Of a stretch of DNA of 23,164 nt, positions 13,218 through 22,322 are shown piece by piece. The notes beneath the pieces were generated by a model, which saw only the letters and a list, made by a program, of their open reading frames with translations, was not told the DNA's origin and did not search any database. A program made the translations under genes and the position numbers. The stretch is taken from assembly GCA_017540065.1 (NCBI GenBank), contig JAFYBU010000056.1:1-23164 (forward strand), given 5' to 3'. Source of the DNA: Alphaproteobacteria bacterium. GTDB taxonomy: Bacteria; Pseudomonadota; Alphaproteobacteria; CAAHEQ01; UBA3637. Each line of letters starts with the position of its first letter. The first letter of the stretch is position 1.

Positions 13218-14563
13218 TGCACCGGTATTTAGCTTTTGTGTGTTACATTTTTTTTGTTGGAATTACCTCTGTTGTATGTGCAAAAACGACAACAGAGAAT
13301 TCCGACGTTGTTATGCCTCACACGGAAGTTTTGGCTTATGCAAAAGATTTAATCAAACAAGGTCACTTGGATGATGCTAAAAAGGCGTTATTATTAAAAC
13401 CCTATAACAAAAAAGAATTAGAAATTGAACGGTTATATTTGTTGGCACAAATTGCAACGATGGAAAAAAGGTATGACGATGCCATTGATATTTACTATTA
13501 TATCTTAAATTATGAACCTAATATTCCTAAAATAAGATTTTTATTGGCAGAATTGTATTTGAATCAAGAATCATGGTTCAGGGCGGATTATTATTATCGA
13601 AGTGCTTTGGCATCAAAGGAATTACCAGATGACATACAAGACAGAGTTTTGAAAGCCATATACTATATCAGACAAAATAAAAACTGGAATGTTTGGGTTA
13701 ATTTCGGAATTGCACCGGATAATAATATCAACAATGCATCATCGGGGGAACAATGTGTGATGACCGAATTGGGAATAGTGTGTAATACATTGGATTCGCC
13801 CGATAAGTCGGTGGGCTTTAATTTTTCTGCCGGTGGGGATTATGAATTCAAACTGTCAGATCATTGGCGTTTCAGAAATGAATTTGTGGCATATACATCC
13901 ACCTATGATGACAAAGAATATAATGATGTTTATTTGGCGTATGCGGGAGGTGCTAAATATGTTTATCAATTTGGTGATATTTTTGCCGGGGTAACAACTT
14001 CCAAACGTTTTGTGGGGAATAAATCATATAATAAGTCCATCGGAGTACGGTTGGATATGAATCACGATTTTACACAAAAAATGACAGGAAATTTTCAAGC
14101 TTATTACAGTCCGACATTTTATGATTCTTATAAAATGTTAGATGGAAATTTGACCGGAACACGCACACGTTTGATTTATTCTTTTGATGCTTCAAAGTAT
14201 CTTGTTTTAAGGGCAGGCTTTGAACACGAAAAAACAAAAGATAAAACATATACGAACAACAAAATAAATTATGCAATCGGATTCGGCAGCGAATTGATGT
14301 ATGGGTTTCATGCCTATATAGAACCTTCTGTCGTGCATACAAATTATCAAGGAAAACGTTGGACTGTTAAAAATTTAGATTTTAAAAAAGTGAAAGAAAA
14401 AGACATCACCAAAAGAATCAGCATTTCTTTATCTAACAGAAATATTTCTTTTTGGGGAATGATGCCTGTTTTAACATATTCATATACCAGAAAAGATTCA
14501 AATATTTGGCAACGTGAATATCATAAATCGGCAATTGAATTGTCTGTTACAAAAAGATTTTAG
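13217..14563 (+). CDS. slam: Slam-type surface lipoprotein assembly modifier (TPR plus DUF560 barrel)
   Basis: Outer-membrane protein that moves lipoproteins to the cell surface. The 448-aa product has a signal peptide (residues 1 to about 22, ending VVCA), then a helical TPR-like region (about 35-150; KRYDDAIDIYYYILNYEPN is a typical repeat), then a beta-barrel of about 290 residues. The barrel begins NWNVWVNFGIAPDNNINNAS (about 155-174), matching the DUF560 entry motif, and ends in a C-terminal aromatic strand (ELSVTKRF). The penultimate strands (FWGMMPVLTYSYTRKDSNIW) also match the family. The ATG overlaps the lipoprotein stop (TAATG), so translation is coupled and the pair probably works as cargo and exporter. 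Slam proteins are known from Neisseria, Acinetobacter and relatives. Identification rests on architecture and motifs. Confidence 0.88.
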   Translation: MHRYLAFVCYIFFVGITSVVCAKTTTENSDVVMPHTEVLAYAKDLIKQGHLDDAKKALLLKPYNKKELEIERLYLLAQIATMEKRYDDAIDIYYYILNYEPNIPKIRFLLAELYLNQESWFRADYYYRSALASKELPDDIQDRVLKAIYYIRQNKNWNVWVNFGIAPDNNINNASSGEQCVMTELGIVCNTLDSPDKSVGFNFSAGGDYEFKLSDHWRFRNEFVAYTSTYDDKEYNDVYLAYAGGAKYVYQFGDIFAGVTTSKRFVGNKSYNKSIGVRLDMNHDFTQKMTGNFQAYYSPTFYDSYKMLDGNLTGTRTRLIYSFDASKYLVLRAGFEHEKTKDKTYTNNKINYAIGFGSELMYGFHAYIEPSVVHTNYQGKRWTVKNLDFKKVKEKDITKRISISLSNRNISFWGMMPVLTYSYTRKDSNIWQREYHKSAIELSVTKRF

Positions 14564-14571
14564 CATTTTAC

Positions 14572-14600
14572 TTGCCTTTTTAAGCTTATTAGTTTATGCT
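14572..14600 (+). promoter_or_regulatory. Promoter for the Aas fusion gene
   Basis: TTGCCT at 14572-14577 and TATGCT at 14595-14600 with a 17-base spacer. Start expected near 14607, then AAGGGGA at 14618-14624 before the ATG at 14632. Confidence 0.45.
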
Positions 14601-14631
14601 GTTTTGCATAAAATAAAAAGGGGAAGAAAGT

Positions 14632-17600
14632 ATGTCTGATAATTTACTTACATCAAAACGGTTTTTGCCACTTTTACTGACACAATTCTTGGGGGCATTA
14701 AATGATAACCTGTTCAAAAATGCTCTGTTAATGTTGGTAACGGTTCGCATGGCAGAAAAAGCGGATGTTTTATCTAACGTTATTGCAGCTCTTTTTATTC
14801 TTCCGTTCTTTTTATTTTCGGCAACAGCCGGAGAAGTATCTGATAAATACGATCGTTCTCGTGTGGCACGTACTTTGAAGGTGGTAGAATTAATTTTAAT
14901 GTTGGGTGTTGGTGTTGTTTATTTGATGAAAAGTTTGCCCTGCCTGGTTGTTTTATTGGCGTTGATGGGAGCTCAATCGGCATTTTTTGGTCCTGTCAAA
15001 TATTCGCTTTTACCTCAACAATTAAAGTCTGATGAATTGGTCGCAGGGAATGCGTATGTGGAAGCTTCCACCTATATTGCCATTTTGTTGGGGTTGATTG
15101 TCGGAACTTTATTACCGATTGAAGGGGTTATTCTGCTTTTGATTACTTTGTCGGGGATAGGAGTTGTTTCTGCGTGGAATATTCCGTCAGCGACACCCAT
15201 GCGTCCCAAGGCGGTTATTTCCAAAAATATTTTCAAAGCGACAAAAGAAACGCTGAGTATTATTCATCAAAATAAAATCGTATTTGGTTCTATTTTAGGG
15301 GCAACCTGGTTTTGGACAATAGGGGCTTTTATTGCAGTTCAAATTTATCCTTTGTCGGGTAATATTTTACATGTTTCAAATACGGTGATTACTTTTTTCT
15401 TAATTTTATTTTCCGTTGGGGTGGCGTTAGGATCACTTACCTGTGAAAAATTAATGAAAGAAGTCATTCATGTAACTTATATTCCCATTTGCGCTTTGGC
15501 AATAGCTGTTTGTTTTTATACGCTTTATGCAGCAACAAGTAATTATCCCGCCTATAATTCCGTTGTTGGTTTTGTGGATTTCTTTTTTGAAAGACAGCAC
15601 GCTTTGGATATCAGCTTATCTTTATTCATGCTGGCTTTTTTCGGCGGTTTATACATTGTCCCGTTGAATGCTTTAATGCAGGCCAAAGCCCCCAAGGCTT
15701 ATACGGCCACCGTTATCGGCGGAAATAACATTTTAAATGCTTTCGGGATGGCAGTTATTGCTGTTTTGGCGGTTGTTTTGCTGTCAATCGGTTTTACGAT
15801 CCCTCAACTGTTTTTATTGGTAGCAATAGCCGGCATAGCTATCTTTTTTTACATTTGTAGATTACTTCCGGATGCGCTTTTGCGTTCCATTTTGCAAGGT
15901 GTGTTCGGGATATTTTTCCGTGTCCGTTTAGAAGGGATTCAAAATTTTAAGAAAGCAGGGAACCGCGTTTTGTTGGTGGCAAATCATACATCCTTGTTGG
16001 ACGGACTTTTAATTGCAACTTTTATGCCGGAAAGAATTACCTTTGCCATAAACACGGAATGGGCAAAAAAATGGTTTGTAAAACCGTTTGGTTTGTTGGT
16101 GGATTTGTATCCGTTAAATCCCACCAATCCGATGGCTATTCGTTCTTTGATTAACGAAGTTAAAAAGAACAGAAAAGTTATGATTTTCCCCGAAGGACGT
16201 ATCAGTGTGACAGGTGGATTGATGAAGATTTATGAAGGGGCGGGGGTTGTGGCTCAAAAAGCAAATGCAAAAATTGTACCTGTCCGCATTAACGGAGCTC
16301 AATTCAGTAAATTTTCATATTTGAAGAATAAATTAAAAACACATGCGTTTCCAAAAATCAATATGACAATTTTACCCCCCCGAAAGTTTACTGTTCCGGA
16401 AGGAATTGTCGGACGTGAGCAAAGGCATTATGTTTCCATGCAATTATATGATCTGATGGCGGATATGATGTATGAAACCTCTAACATTAACGAACATTTA
16501 TTTACGTCACTTTTGAAATCGGCTGATTTATACGGTTGGAATCAAAAAATTGCAGAAGATATTTCACGAAAACCCCTGACTTATAATACATTGGTCAAAA
16601 AGATATACGTTTTGGGACAGGCATACGGAAGTGCTTTTTCTGAAGAATATATTGCCTTAATGTTGCCCAACGGTCTTGCTAATGTGGTCAGTTTTTTTGC
16701 ATTACAGTCGGTGGATAAAGTGCCGGTGATGATTAATTTTTCGCAAGGTATCGGGCAAATTCTTTCTTGTATCAATACGGTTCAAGTAAAGACGGTTATT
16801 ACTTCAAAAATTTTCATTCGTGCGGCGCATTTGGAAGAAGTGGAAAAGGCAATTGAAGCCAACGGTACAAAGATTATTTATTTGGAACATTTTGCTAAAA
16901 GGATTTCTTTGTCAGATAAAATCAACGGGTATCTAAAACACTTACGAGAAGAAAAACCCAAAAATTCTCCAGATAAACCGGCGGTTGTTTTATTTACATC
17001 CGGATCGGAAGGTATGCCAAAGGCTGTTTTGCTTTCCCACAAAAATTTACAAGCTAACCGTTACCAAATCACCAGTATTATTGCCTTTAATTCAACGGAT
17101 GTATTTTTTAATGCTTTACCTATGTTTCATTCGTTCGGTTTATCTGTCGGAACGGTTGTTCCTCTTCTATCAGGAATTAAAACATTCTTTTATCCGTCGC
17201 CACTTCATTACCGCATTGTGCCGGAATTAGTCTATGATACCAATGCCACCATCGTTTGTGGTACAGATACCTTTTTCTTCGGATATGGACGTATGGGGCA
17301 TCCGTATGATTTCTTTAACTTAAAATATGCGGTTGTTGGTGGGGAAAAATTAAAAGAAACGACGGCAGATTTATGGATGAAAAAATTTGGCGTTCGAATA
17401 TTGGAAGGGTACGGTTCCACCGAAACAGCCCCTGTTTTGGCACTTAATACGCCCATGAATATTAAACAAGGAACGGTAGGGCGTCTTTTGCCTCATATCA
17501 ATTACAAAATCAAGCCAGTTCCCGGGGTTGAAGAAGGTGGACAATTATGGGTGCAAGGGGACAATATTATGTTGGGATATATGAAAGCGGATAAACCCGG

Positions 17601-18000
17601 TCAATTACAACCGGCCAAAGATCATTGGTATGATACGGGCGATATTGTTTCCATAGATGCAGACGGTTTTATTTCTATTCAGGGCAGAGCAAAACGATTT
17701 GCTAAAATTGCAGGCGAAATGGTTTCTTTGACGTCTGTGGAACAAGCTGTGGAACAACTGTACTCGGGTGCAATACAAGGCATCTTGACTCAGCCGGATG
17801 AAAAGAAAGGGGAACAATTAATTTTGGTTACCAATCATGAAAAAGCTTCAACCGGTGAAGTCAGAAAATTTTTCAAAGAAAAAGGTTTCAGTGAACTTTG
17901 GATTCCCAAAAATGTAATTTACATGAAAAATCCCCCGGTTTTGGGAACGGGTAAATTTGATTATCAAACTGCTAAAAAACTGTTGGATGAAAAAAAGTAG
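14632..18000 (+). CDS. aas: LplT-PlsC-acyl-ACP synthetase fusion (Aas-type lysophospholipid re-acylation)
   Basis: Three-domain inner-membrane protein of 1122 aa that would import lysophospholipid and re-acylate it. Residues 1-~420 are an MFS transporter like LplT (LGALNDNLFKNALLMLVT near the start, about 12 spans). Residues ~430-640 are a PlsC acyltransferase with NHTSLLD (His452, Asp457) and FPEGR (519-523). Residues ~660-1122 are an AMP-binding acyl-ACP synthetase: TSGSEGMPK (789-797), GYGSTETAP (926-934), YDTGD (1000-1004) and the catalytic Lys1108 in GTGKFD. E. coli encodes LplT and Aas as separate adjacent genes; here they are fused, an arrangement known in other proteobacteria. All catalytic motifs look intact. 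The gene ends 3 bases from the opposing PlsC-like gene. Confidence 0.93.
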   Translation: MSDNLLTSKRFLPLLLTQFLGALNDNLFKNALLMLVTVRMAEKADVLSNVIAALFILPFFLFSATAGEVSDKYDRSRVARTLKVVELILMLGVGVVYLMKSLPCLVVLLALMGAQSAFFGPVKYSLLPQQLKSDELVAGNAYVEASTYIAILLGLIVGTLLPIEGVILLLITLSGIGVVSAWNIPSATPMRPKAVISKNIFKATKETLSIIHQNKIVFGSILGATWFWTIGAFIAVQIYPLSGNILHVSNTVITFFLILFSVGVALGSLTCEKLMKEVIHVTYIPICALAIAVCFYTLYAATSNYPAYNSVVGFVDFFFERQHALDISLSLFMLAFFGGLYIVPLNALMQAKAPKAYTATVIGGNNILNAFGMAVIAVLAVVLLSIGFTIPQLFLLVAIAGIAIFFYICRLLPDALLRSILQGVFGIFFRVRLEGIQNFKKAGNRVLLVANHTSLLDGLLIATFMPERITFAINTEWAKKWFVKPFGLLVDLYPLNPTNPMAIRSLINEVKKNRKVMIFPEGRISVTGGLMKIYEGAGVVAQKANAKIVPVRINGAQFSKFSYLKNKLKTHAFPKINMTILPPRKFTVPEGIVGREQRHYVSMQLYDLMADMMYETSNINEHLFTSLLKSADLYGWNQKIAEDISRKPLTYNTLVKKIYVLGQAYGSAFSEEYIALMLPNGLANVVSFFALQSVDKVPVMINFSQGIGQILSCINTVQVKTVITSKIFIRAAHLEEVEKAIEANGTKIIYLEHFAKRISLSDKINGYLKHLREEKPKNSPDKPAVVLFTSGSEGMPKAVLLSHKNLQANRYQITSIIAFNSTDVFFNALPMFHSFGLSVGTVVPLLSGIKTFFYPSPLHYRIVPELVYDTNATIVCGTDTFFFGYGRMGHPYDFFNLKYAVVGGEKLKETTADLWMKKFGVRILEGYGSTETAPVLALNTPMNIKQGTVGRLLPHINYKIKPVPGVEEGGQLWVQGDNIMLGYMKADKPGQLQPAKDHWYDTGDIVSIDADGFISIQGRAKRFAKIAGEMVSLTSVEQAVEQLYSGAIQGILTQPDEKKGEQLILVTNHEKASTGEVRKFFKEKGFSELWIPKNVIYMKNPPVLGTGKFDYQTAKKLLDEKK

Positions 18001-18003
18001 TTT

Positions 18004-18657
18004 CTATTTATTAAGTGCCGGATGTTCTTTGAAAAATTGTTCTTGTAATTGCCTTACTTGTTCTTGCAAAGCAAAGGTCCACTTTTTGTTATCTTCTTTT
18101 TTATGAAACAAAGCTTTTCCGATATAAATATCAGTGATAAACGGAACAAAAAGTCCTTCGTTTTTGGGTAAAGATTTATCCGTTCCATGAATGAAAATAG
18201 GAATCACGGGAACTTTTGAAAGATCTTGTGTCAAATGAGCAATGCCTGTTTTGAAATCTTGTAAATGATTATTGGTTCCCCGTGTTCCTTCCGGAAAAAT
18301 AATTAAAATTTCTTTTTGTTTCAAGGCTTTTTTTGCTTCGGCAAAGATGTCCTGATGCATTTGTAAAAAAGGATTTCTTTTTAACGGAATAATGCCGATC
18401 AATTTTTTGAAAAAGAATTTTTTGAAAGGTGTATTACAAAAATAATCAGCAGCGGCCATCGGATGAATACAGCCTATTTTAGTCGAAGAATACAAACTCA
18501 TTAGAACCAATGCATCTAAATGCGAATTGTGGTTGGCAACTAAAATGGCAGGTCCCGAAAGGGGCAGATGTTCACCTCCATGAACACTTACCCCGACAAT
18601 CAGCTTCACAAACGGTTTAACAATTCCGGCAAAGAAAAGATATTTTGCAATATTCAT
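18004..18657 (-). CDS. PlsC-like 1-acylglycerol-3-phosphate acyltransferase
   Basis: Transfers an acyl chain to a lysophospholipid, probably lysophosphatidate, at the inner membrane. The 217 aa carry the acyltransferase motifs NHNSHLDA (42-49; His43, Asp48) and FPEGTRG (121-127), plus KRNPF (94-98) and a Pro-rich substrate region (VPVIPIFIHGTDKSLP). The N-terminus has a hydrophobic anchor (6-24). It is the last gene of a three-gene leftward operon. Its ATG overlaps the stop of the CDP-alcohol transferase (ATGA, 18654-18657), so translation is coupled. It may be a dedicated paralogue for this operon's lipid product rather than the housekeeping PlsC, which cannot be decided from the window. Confidence 0.9.
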   Translation of the reverse strand: MNIAKYLFFAGIVKPFVKLIVGVSVHGGEHLPLSGPAILVANHNSHLDALVLMSLYSSTKIGCIHPMAAADYFCNTPFKKFFFKKLIGIIPLKRNPFLQMHQDIFAEAKKALKQKEILIIFPEGTRGTNNHLQDFKTGIAHLTQDLSKVPVIPIFIHGTDKSLPKNEGLFVPFITDIYIGKALFHKKEDNKKWTFALQEQVRQLQEQFFKEHPALNK

Positions 18658-19349
18658 TTATGTTTTTTTTCAAACACAGCAATTTCTTTGTTCAAACATT
18701 TGACACGTCTGACAACGGTTATTTGTCCCAAAACAAAGAACAAAATCATACAAATTTCCAAATAGCTTAAATAAAAATCTCCGATTTTCAAAAAAGGTGA
18801 ATTAACCATAAAAGCAATCCATTGAATCAAGGCAAAAATCATCATCAAAACCAACCGTTGCACCTTATCCAAAGGACCGCAGGTTTGCCATGTAAAGCCC
18901 AAGGCTTTGCTTAACATGCCGGAATAACTGACCAAAAACATGCTGCATAACCCCACCATACCGATCAAGTGATTACACAAAGGACTGAGGGCAATTCCAC
19001 CAACGACGAAGAAATCTCCATATCTGTCAGGCAAAGCGTTTATAATTTTTCCGTGAACTCTTTTGTCATCCCCGCGAATAAAGGCTAACAATCCGTCAAA
19101 AGTATTGAATGTCATGCGCAAAAGAGTCAAGGCAATGGCACATAAAAACAAAGCGGGATACCATGCTCCGAAGTAAAAACAAAGACCTGTTACAAAGGTA
19201 ACAAAAACGGCCATCCAGCTGAACACATCCGGATGAATAAAGGAAAGTTTTTGTCCGATCGGCAACAACAAATTCCGAAACGGATATTTGAATTGGTGTA
19301 AAGACATATCACCTTTTGGGGTTTTGAATTTTTTAATTTTTTTTGTCAT
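18654..19349 (-). CDS. ynbA: CDP-alcohol phosphatidyltransferase family protein (YnbA-like)
   Basis: Membrane enzyme expected to swap CMP on a CDP-activated lipid for an alcohol. Started at ATG 19349 (GAAAGGA about nine bases upstream) it has 231 aa and about six membrane spans; the TTG at 19367 would add six residues. The family motif is present in the YnbA-like form: NTFDGLLA (82-89), then HG (99-100), then NALPDRYGD (104-112). The first Asp of the canonical D..DG is Asn (N82) and the Arg after the Ala is Phe, but D85, D108 and D112 are kept. Two membrane genes, a CdsA-like one before and a PlsC-like one after, mirror the E. coli ynbB-ynbA grouping. The alcohol substrate is unknown. Altered residues may mean changed chemistry. 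Confidence 0.82.
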   Translation of the reverse strand: MTKKIKKFKTPKGDMSLHQFKYPFRNLLLPIGQKLSFIHPDVFSWMAVFVTFVTGLCFYFGAWYPALFLCAIALTLLRMTFNTFDGLLAFIRGDDKRVHGKIINALPDRYGDFFVVGGIALSPLCNHLIGMVGLCSMFLVSYSGMLSKALGFTWQTCGPLDKVQRLVLMMIFALIQWIAFMVNSPFLKIGDFYLSYLEICMILFFVLGQITVVRRVKCLNKEIAVFEKKHK

Positions 19350-19363
19350 TGTATTTTTTCCTT

Positions 19364-20296
19364 TCAATTATAAAAATAAGAAATGTAATGGAAGAAAAGC
19401 GGTGCTGTAAAAATCAAACTGTCCACGCGATCTAAAATTCCTCCGTGTCCGGGAAGGATTGTCCCTGTGTCTTTTATTCCTAAATCGCGTTTCAAAGAAG
19501 ACATCACAATATCTCCCAAAAATCCGCAACAAGCCAATCCCAGCCCGACAACAAAACCTTCAACAGCGGAAAGCGGTGTTAAAAACGGAGCTGCCCAAAT
19601 GGAAATGATTCCCGTTGAAAGAACGCCACCGATAAAGCCTTCCCATGTTTTATGAGGACTGACTTTCGGGGTAATCGCATGTTTGCCGAAAGACTTCCCG
19701 AAAACATACTGCATAAAATCATTAAAAATTGTTAAATATAAAATATACAAGACGCATCCTAAAGCGCCTTGCGGAAGGGATAATTTGAAATCTTGAATGA
19801 AGTAAGCACAAACATAACCCAACGCATATACGCAAACCATTAACCCCCAATGGATGCAAGCACACGATTTTAAAAAATCCTTTGTTTCCCCAACAATAGC
19901 CATGCGTGCCGGAATCAACAAAAATAAGTATAAGGGAATCAGTAAATAAAACATATTTAACCAACCGATATAAATCAGGTAAAATTGAACGGGAATGGAT
20001 AAATAAGCCCAAAATAGCGCCCGCCTGTCTGCATTACGGGTCGGAATCATGGAGAAATATTCTTTTAATGCCAAATAAGAAATAAAGGCCAATAAAACAG
20101 CGGTTGTCATAAAGTTAAAAGAAAACGCTATTGTCAGAAAAATGACGATTTTCCAAAATGTTTTCAAACGAACGATAAAATTATCCACGTTCTTTTTTTG
20201 TAATTTTATCCCAAAAGCCAAAAGCGTTAAAAAAGCAAGCACAGCGTATAAAATGTAAACGCTGATGCGCACGTGTTCGGTAACCAGTATTTCCAT
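19364..20296 (-). CDS. ynbB: Phosphatidate cytidylyltransferase family protein (CdsA/YnbB-like)
   Basis: Makes CDP-diacylglycerol from phosphatidate and CTP at the inner membrane. The 310-aa protein has about eight membrane spans. The C-terminal half carries the full Cds signature: SPHKTWEGFIGG (213-224), GDIVMSSLKRDLGIKD (261-276) and PGHGGILDRVDS (282-293), with the Asp residues that bind metal. AAGGAG lies eight bases before the ATG, a strong ribosome site. First gene of the operon with the CDP-alcohol transferase and PlsC-like genes: PlsC makes phosphatidate, this enzyme activates it, and the transferase adds the head group, so the three could form a complete side branch of phospholipid synthesis. 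It could equally be the sole CdsA of the cell; the ynb-like order favours a paralogue. Confidence 0.93.
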   Translation of the reverse strand: MEILVTEHVRISVYILYAVLAFLTLLAFGIKLQKKNVDNFIVRLKTFWKIVIFLTIAFSFNFMTTAVLLAFISYLALKEYFSMIPTRNADRRALFWAYLSIPVQFYLIYIGWLNMFYLLIPLYLFLLIPARMAIVGETKDFLKSCACIHWGLMVCVYALGYVCAYFIQDFKLSLPQGALGCVLYILYLTIFNDFMQYVFGKSFGKHAITPKVSPHKTWEGFIGGVLSTGIISIWAAPFLTPLSAVEGFVVGLGLACCGFLGDIVMSSLKRDLGIKDTGTILPGHGGILDRVDSLIFTAPLFFHYISYFYN

Positions 20297-20316
20297 ATTT
20301 TTGTCTCCTTAATCGG

Positions 20317-20345
20317 ATTATACGAAGGCCACAAAGTAATTGCAA
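20317..20345 (-). promoter_or_regulatory. Promoter of the CdsA-like operon
   Basis: Read leftward, TTGCAA at 20345-20340 and a perfect TATAAT at 20322-20317 with a 17-base spacer. Start expected near 20310, just before AAGGAG of the first gene. Confidence 0.65.
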
Positions 20346-20381
20346 GAAAAATTTTAATTCTCGGCCGTTTCAACTTCCCCC

Positions 20382-20410
20382 TTGCAATTCATAAAAGGCA
20401 TACTTATATA
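20382..20410 (+). promoter_or_regulatory. Promoter of htpG, sigma70- or heat-shock-like
   Basis: TTGCAA at 20382-20387 and TATATA at 20405-20410 with a 17-base spacer. The context CTTGCA ... CTTATATA also fits the CTTG / CYTATNT pattern I recall for alphaproteobacterial RpoH sites, as expected for a heat-shock chaperone. Which sigma factor uses it cannot be settled here. Confidence 0.5.
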
Positions 20411-20438
20411 CATAGATATTCAAGGAAAGGATAAAAAA

Positions 20439-22265
20439 ATGTCAGAAAAATCAGAAAAAATTGCCTTTAAAGCCGAAGTTGCCAAAGTATTGGATATAGT
20501 GATTCATTCGCTTTATTCTAACAAAGAGATTTTTTTACGGGAATTGATTTCCAACGGATCTGATGCGTGTGATAAACTGCGTTATGCGCAACTAATGCAT
20601 CCGGAATTAAAAGGTGGGGCATATCGTTTGACAATCACCCCTGATAAAAAAGCAAATACACTTACCATTACAGATAACGGGATCGGGATGAATCGCCAAG
20701 ATCTGATTGATCATTTGGGGACAATTGCACGTTCCGGGTCAGCTGAATTTTTGAAATCCTTGTCAGGAGATAAACAAAAAGATATGGATATTATCGGTCA
20801 ATTCGGGGTGGGCTTTTATGCCAGTTTTATGGTGGCTGACAAAGTGGATGTCTGTACTCGTAAAGCAGGAGAAGACACTGGTTGGCTTTGGGAAAGTTCC
20901 GGTGCAGGAGAATTTACGATATCAGAAGATAAAACAGCTCCTTCGGGGACATCAGTTATTTTACATCTCAAAAAAGAAGATGCCGAATTTTTGGATGGAT
21001 TTCGTTTGCGTCACTTGGTAAAACAATACAGTGATTTTGTGAATTTACCCATTTTCTTGAATGAAAACGGCAAAGAAGAAGCTATCAATTCCGGAACAGC
21101 TTTGTGGATGCGTCCGAAATCGGAAATTACTGCCACGCAATATAAAGATTTTTATCAAACAATTGCGCACGCTTTTGATACGCCTTGGGAAACGCTTCAT
21201 TTTCATGCAGAAGGCGTGATTGATTATACGGCTCTTTTGTTTATTCCGACAGAACCGCCCATGAATTTATTCCAACCGGATAAGCATGGTGCACTCAGTT
21301 TGTATGTGAATAAAGTATTTATTTCTGATGATATGGAATTATTACCCTATTGGTTGCGTTTTGTAGCCGGGGTGATTGACACCAAGGATTTGCCCTTAAA
21401 CGTCAGTCGTGAAATGTTACAACAAACGCCTGTTTTGATTAAGATTCGTCAAGGCCTTACGACTAAAATTTTGAATGCTTTGAAAAAGCGTTCGGAAAAA
21501 CCGGAAGAATATAACGTTTTTTGGAAAAGTTTTGGCATTGTACTGAAAGAAGGGCTATATGAACCGTCCGCCGGACGTGATGAAGTGGCCGAACTTTGCC
21601 GGTTTTATTCCACAAACGGGACAGAACTCACAACATTAAAAGAATATGTTTCCCGGATGAAAAAGGAACAAAAAAATATCTATTACTTAACGGGTTCCAA
21701 CTTGGAAGCTTTGCGTTCCAGTCCGCAATTGGAAGGATTAACCGCACGGGGAATAGAAGTCTTATTGTTGACGGATCCCATAGATGAATTTTGGACAAAT
21801 ACCTATCCCGAATTTGACGGACATAAATTTGTCCCCGTGCAACAGGCCGGTGCCGAATTGGAAAAAATTAAACCTGCCGAGATAAAAGGAGAAGCATTAT
21901 CAAAAGATAAAGCCGATACTTTATTGGGACGTATTAAGTCTGTTCTGGGTGATTCTGTAAAAGAAGTAAAATTGACAGATCGTTTGACAGATTCTGCGGC
22001 TGCTTTGACCGCAGGGGCGGGTCAGATGAGTTTACATTTGGAACGACTTATGCGGGCACATGGTCAAAAAACAGCTTTTGACAGCGGACGTATTTTGGAA
22101 ATCAACCCGCGTCATCCGTTGATTCATAAACTTTCCGATATGACTGGTGACGCAGCAGATGACGTTATACATTTGTTGTATGATCAGGCTTTGCTGGCAG
22201 AAGGGGAACAATTACCGGATCCTGCCGCTTTCAACAAACGGTTAATGTCATTGATGATGAAATAA
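20439..22265 (+). CDS. htpG: Molecular chaperone HtpG (Hsp90)
   Basis: Cytoplasmic ATP-dependent Hsp90 chaperone. From ATG 20439 (AAAGGA upstream at ~7 bases) it has 608 aa, close to the usual ~620; an upstream in-frame ATG at 20382 would add 19 unrelated residues and overlap the promoter. The GHKL ATPase domain is clear: RELISNGSDACDKLRY (34-49; Glu35 and Asn39 in the nucleotide pocket), DNGIGM (79-84), GTIARSGSAEF (94-104) and GQFGVGFYASF (120-130). The middle-domain Arg of NVSREMLQQ and the C-terminal dimerisation region are present. One curiosity is NGSDA where most homologues have NASDA. It is monocistronic on current evidence. Confidence 0.97.
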   Translation: MSEKSEKIAFKAEVAKVLDIVIHSLYSNKEIFLRELISNGSDACDKLRYAQLMHPELKGGAYRLTITPDKKANTLTITDNGIGMNRQDLIDHLGTIARSGSAEFLKSLSGDKQKDMDIIGQFGVGFYASFMVADKVDVCTRKAGEDTGWLWESSGAGEFTISEDKTAPSGTSVILHLKKEDAEFLDGFRLRHLVKQYSDFVNLPIFLNENGKEEAINSGTALWMRPKSEITATQYKDFYQTIAHAFDTPWETLHFHAEGVIDYTALLFIPTEPPMNLFQPDKHGALSLYVNKVFISDDMELLPYWLRFVAGVIDTKDLPLNVSREMLQQTPVLIKIRQGLTTKILNALKKRSEKPEEYNVFWKSFGIVLKEGLYEPSAGRDEVAELCRFYSTNGTELTTLKEYVSRMKKEQKNIYYLTGSNLEALRSSPQLEGLTARGIEVLLLTDPIDEFWTNTYPEFDGHKFVPVQQAGAELEKIKPAEIKGEALSKDKADTLLGRIKSVLGDSVKEVKLTDRLTDSAAALTAGAGQMSLHLERLMRAHGQKTAFDSGRILEINPRHPLIHKLSDMTGDAADDVIHLLYDQALLAEGEQLPDPAAFNKRLMSLMMK

Positions 22266-22322
22266 ATTGACTTAAATAAAAGATTGTGTTACTTCTGTAA
22301 TCAGTTTTTTATAGGAGGGAAA

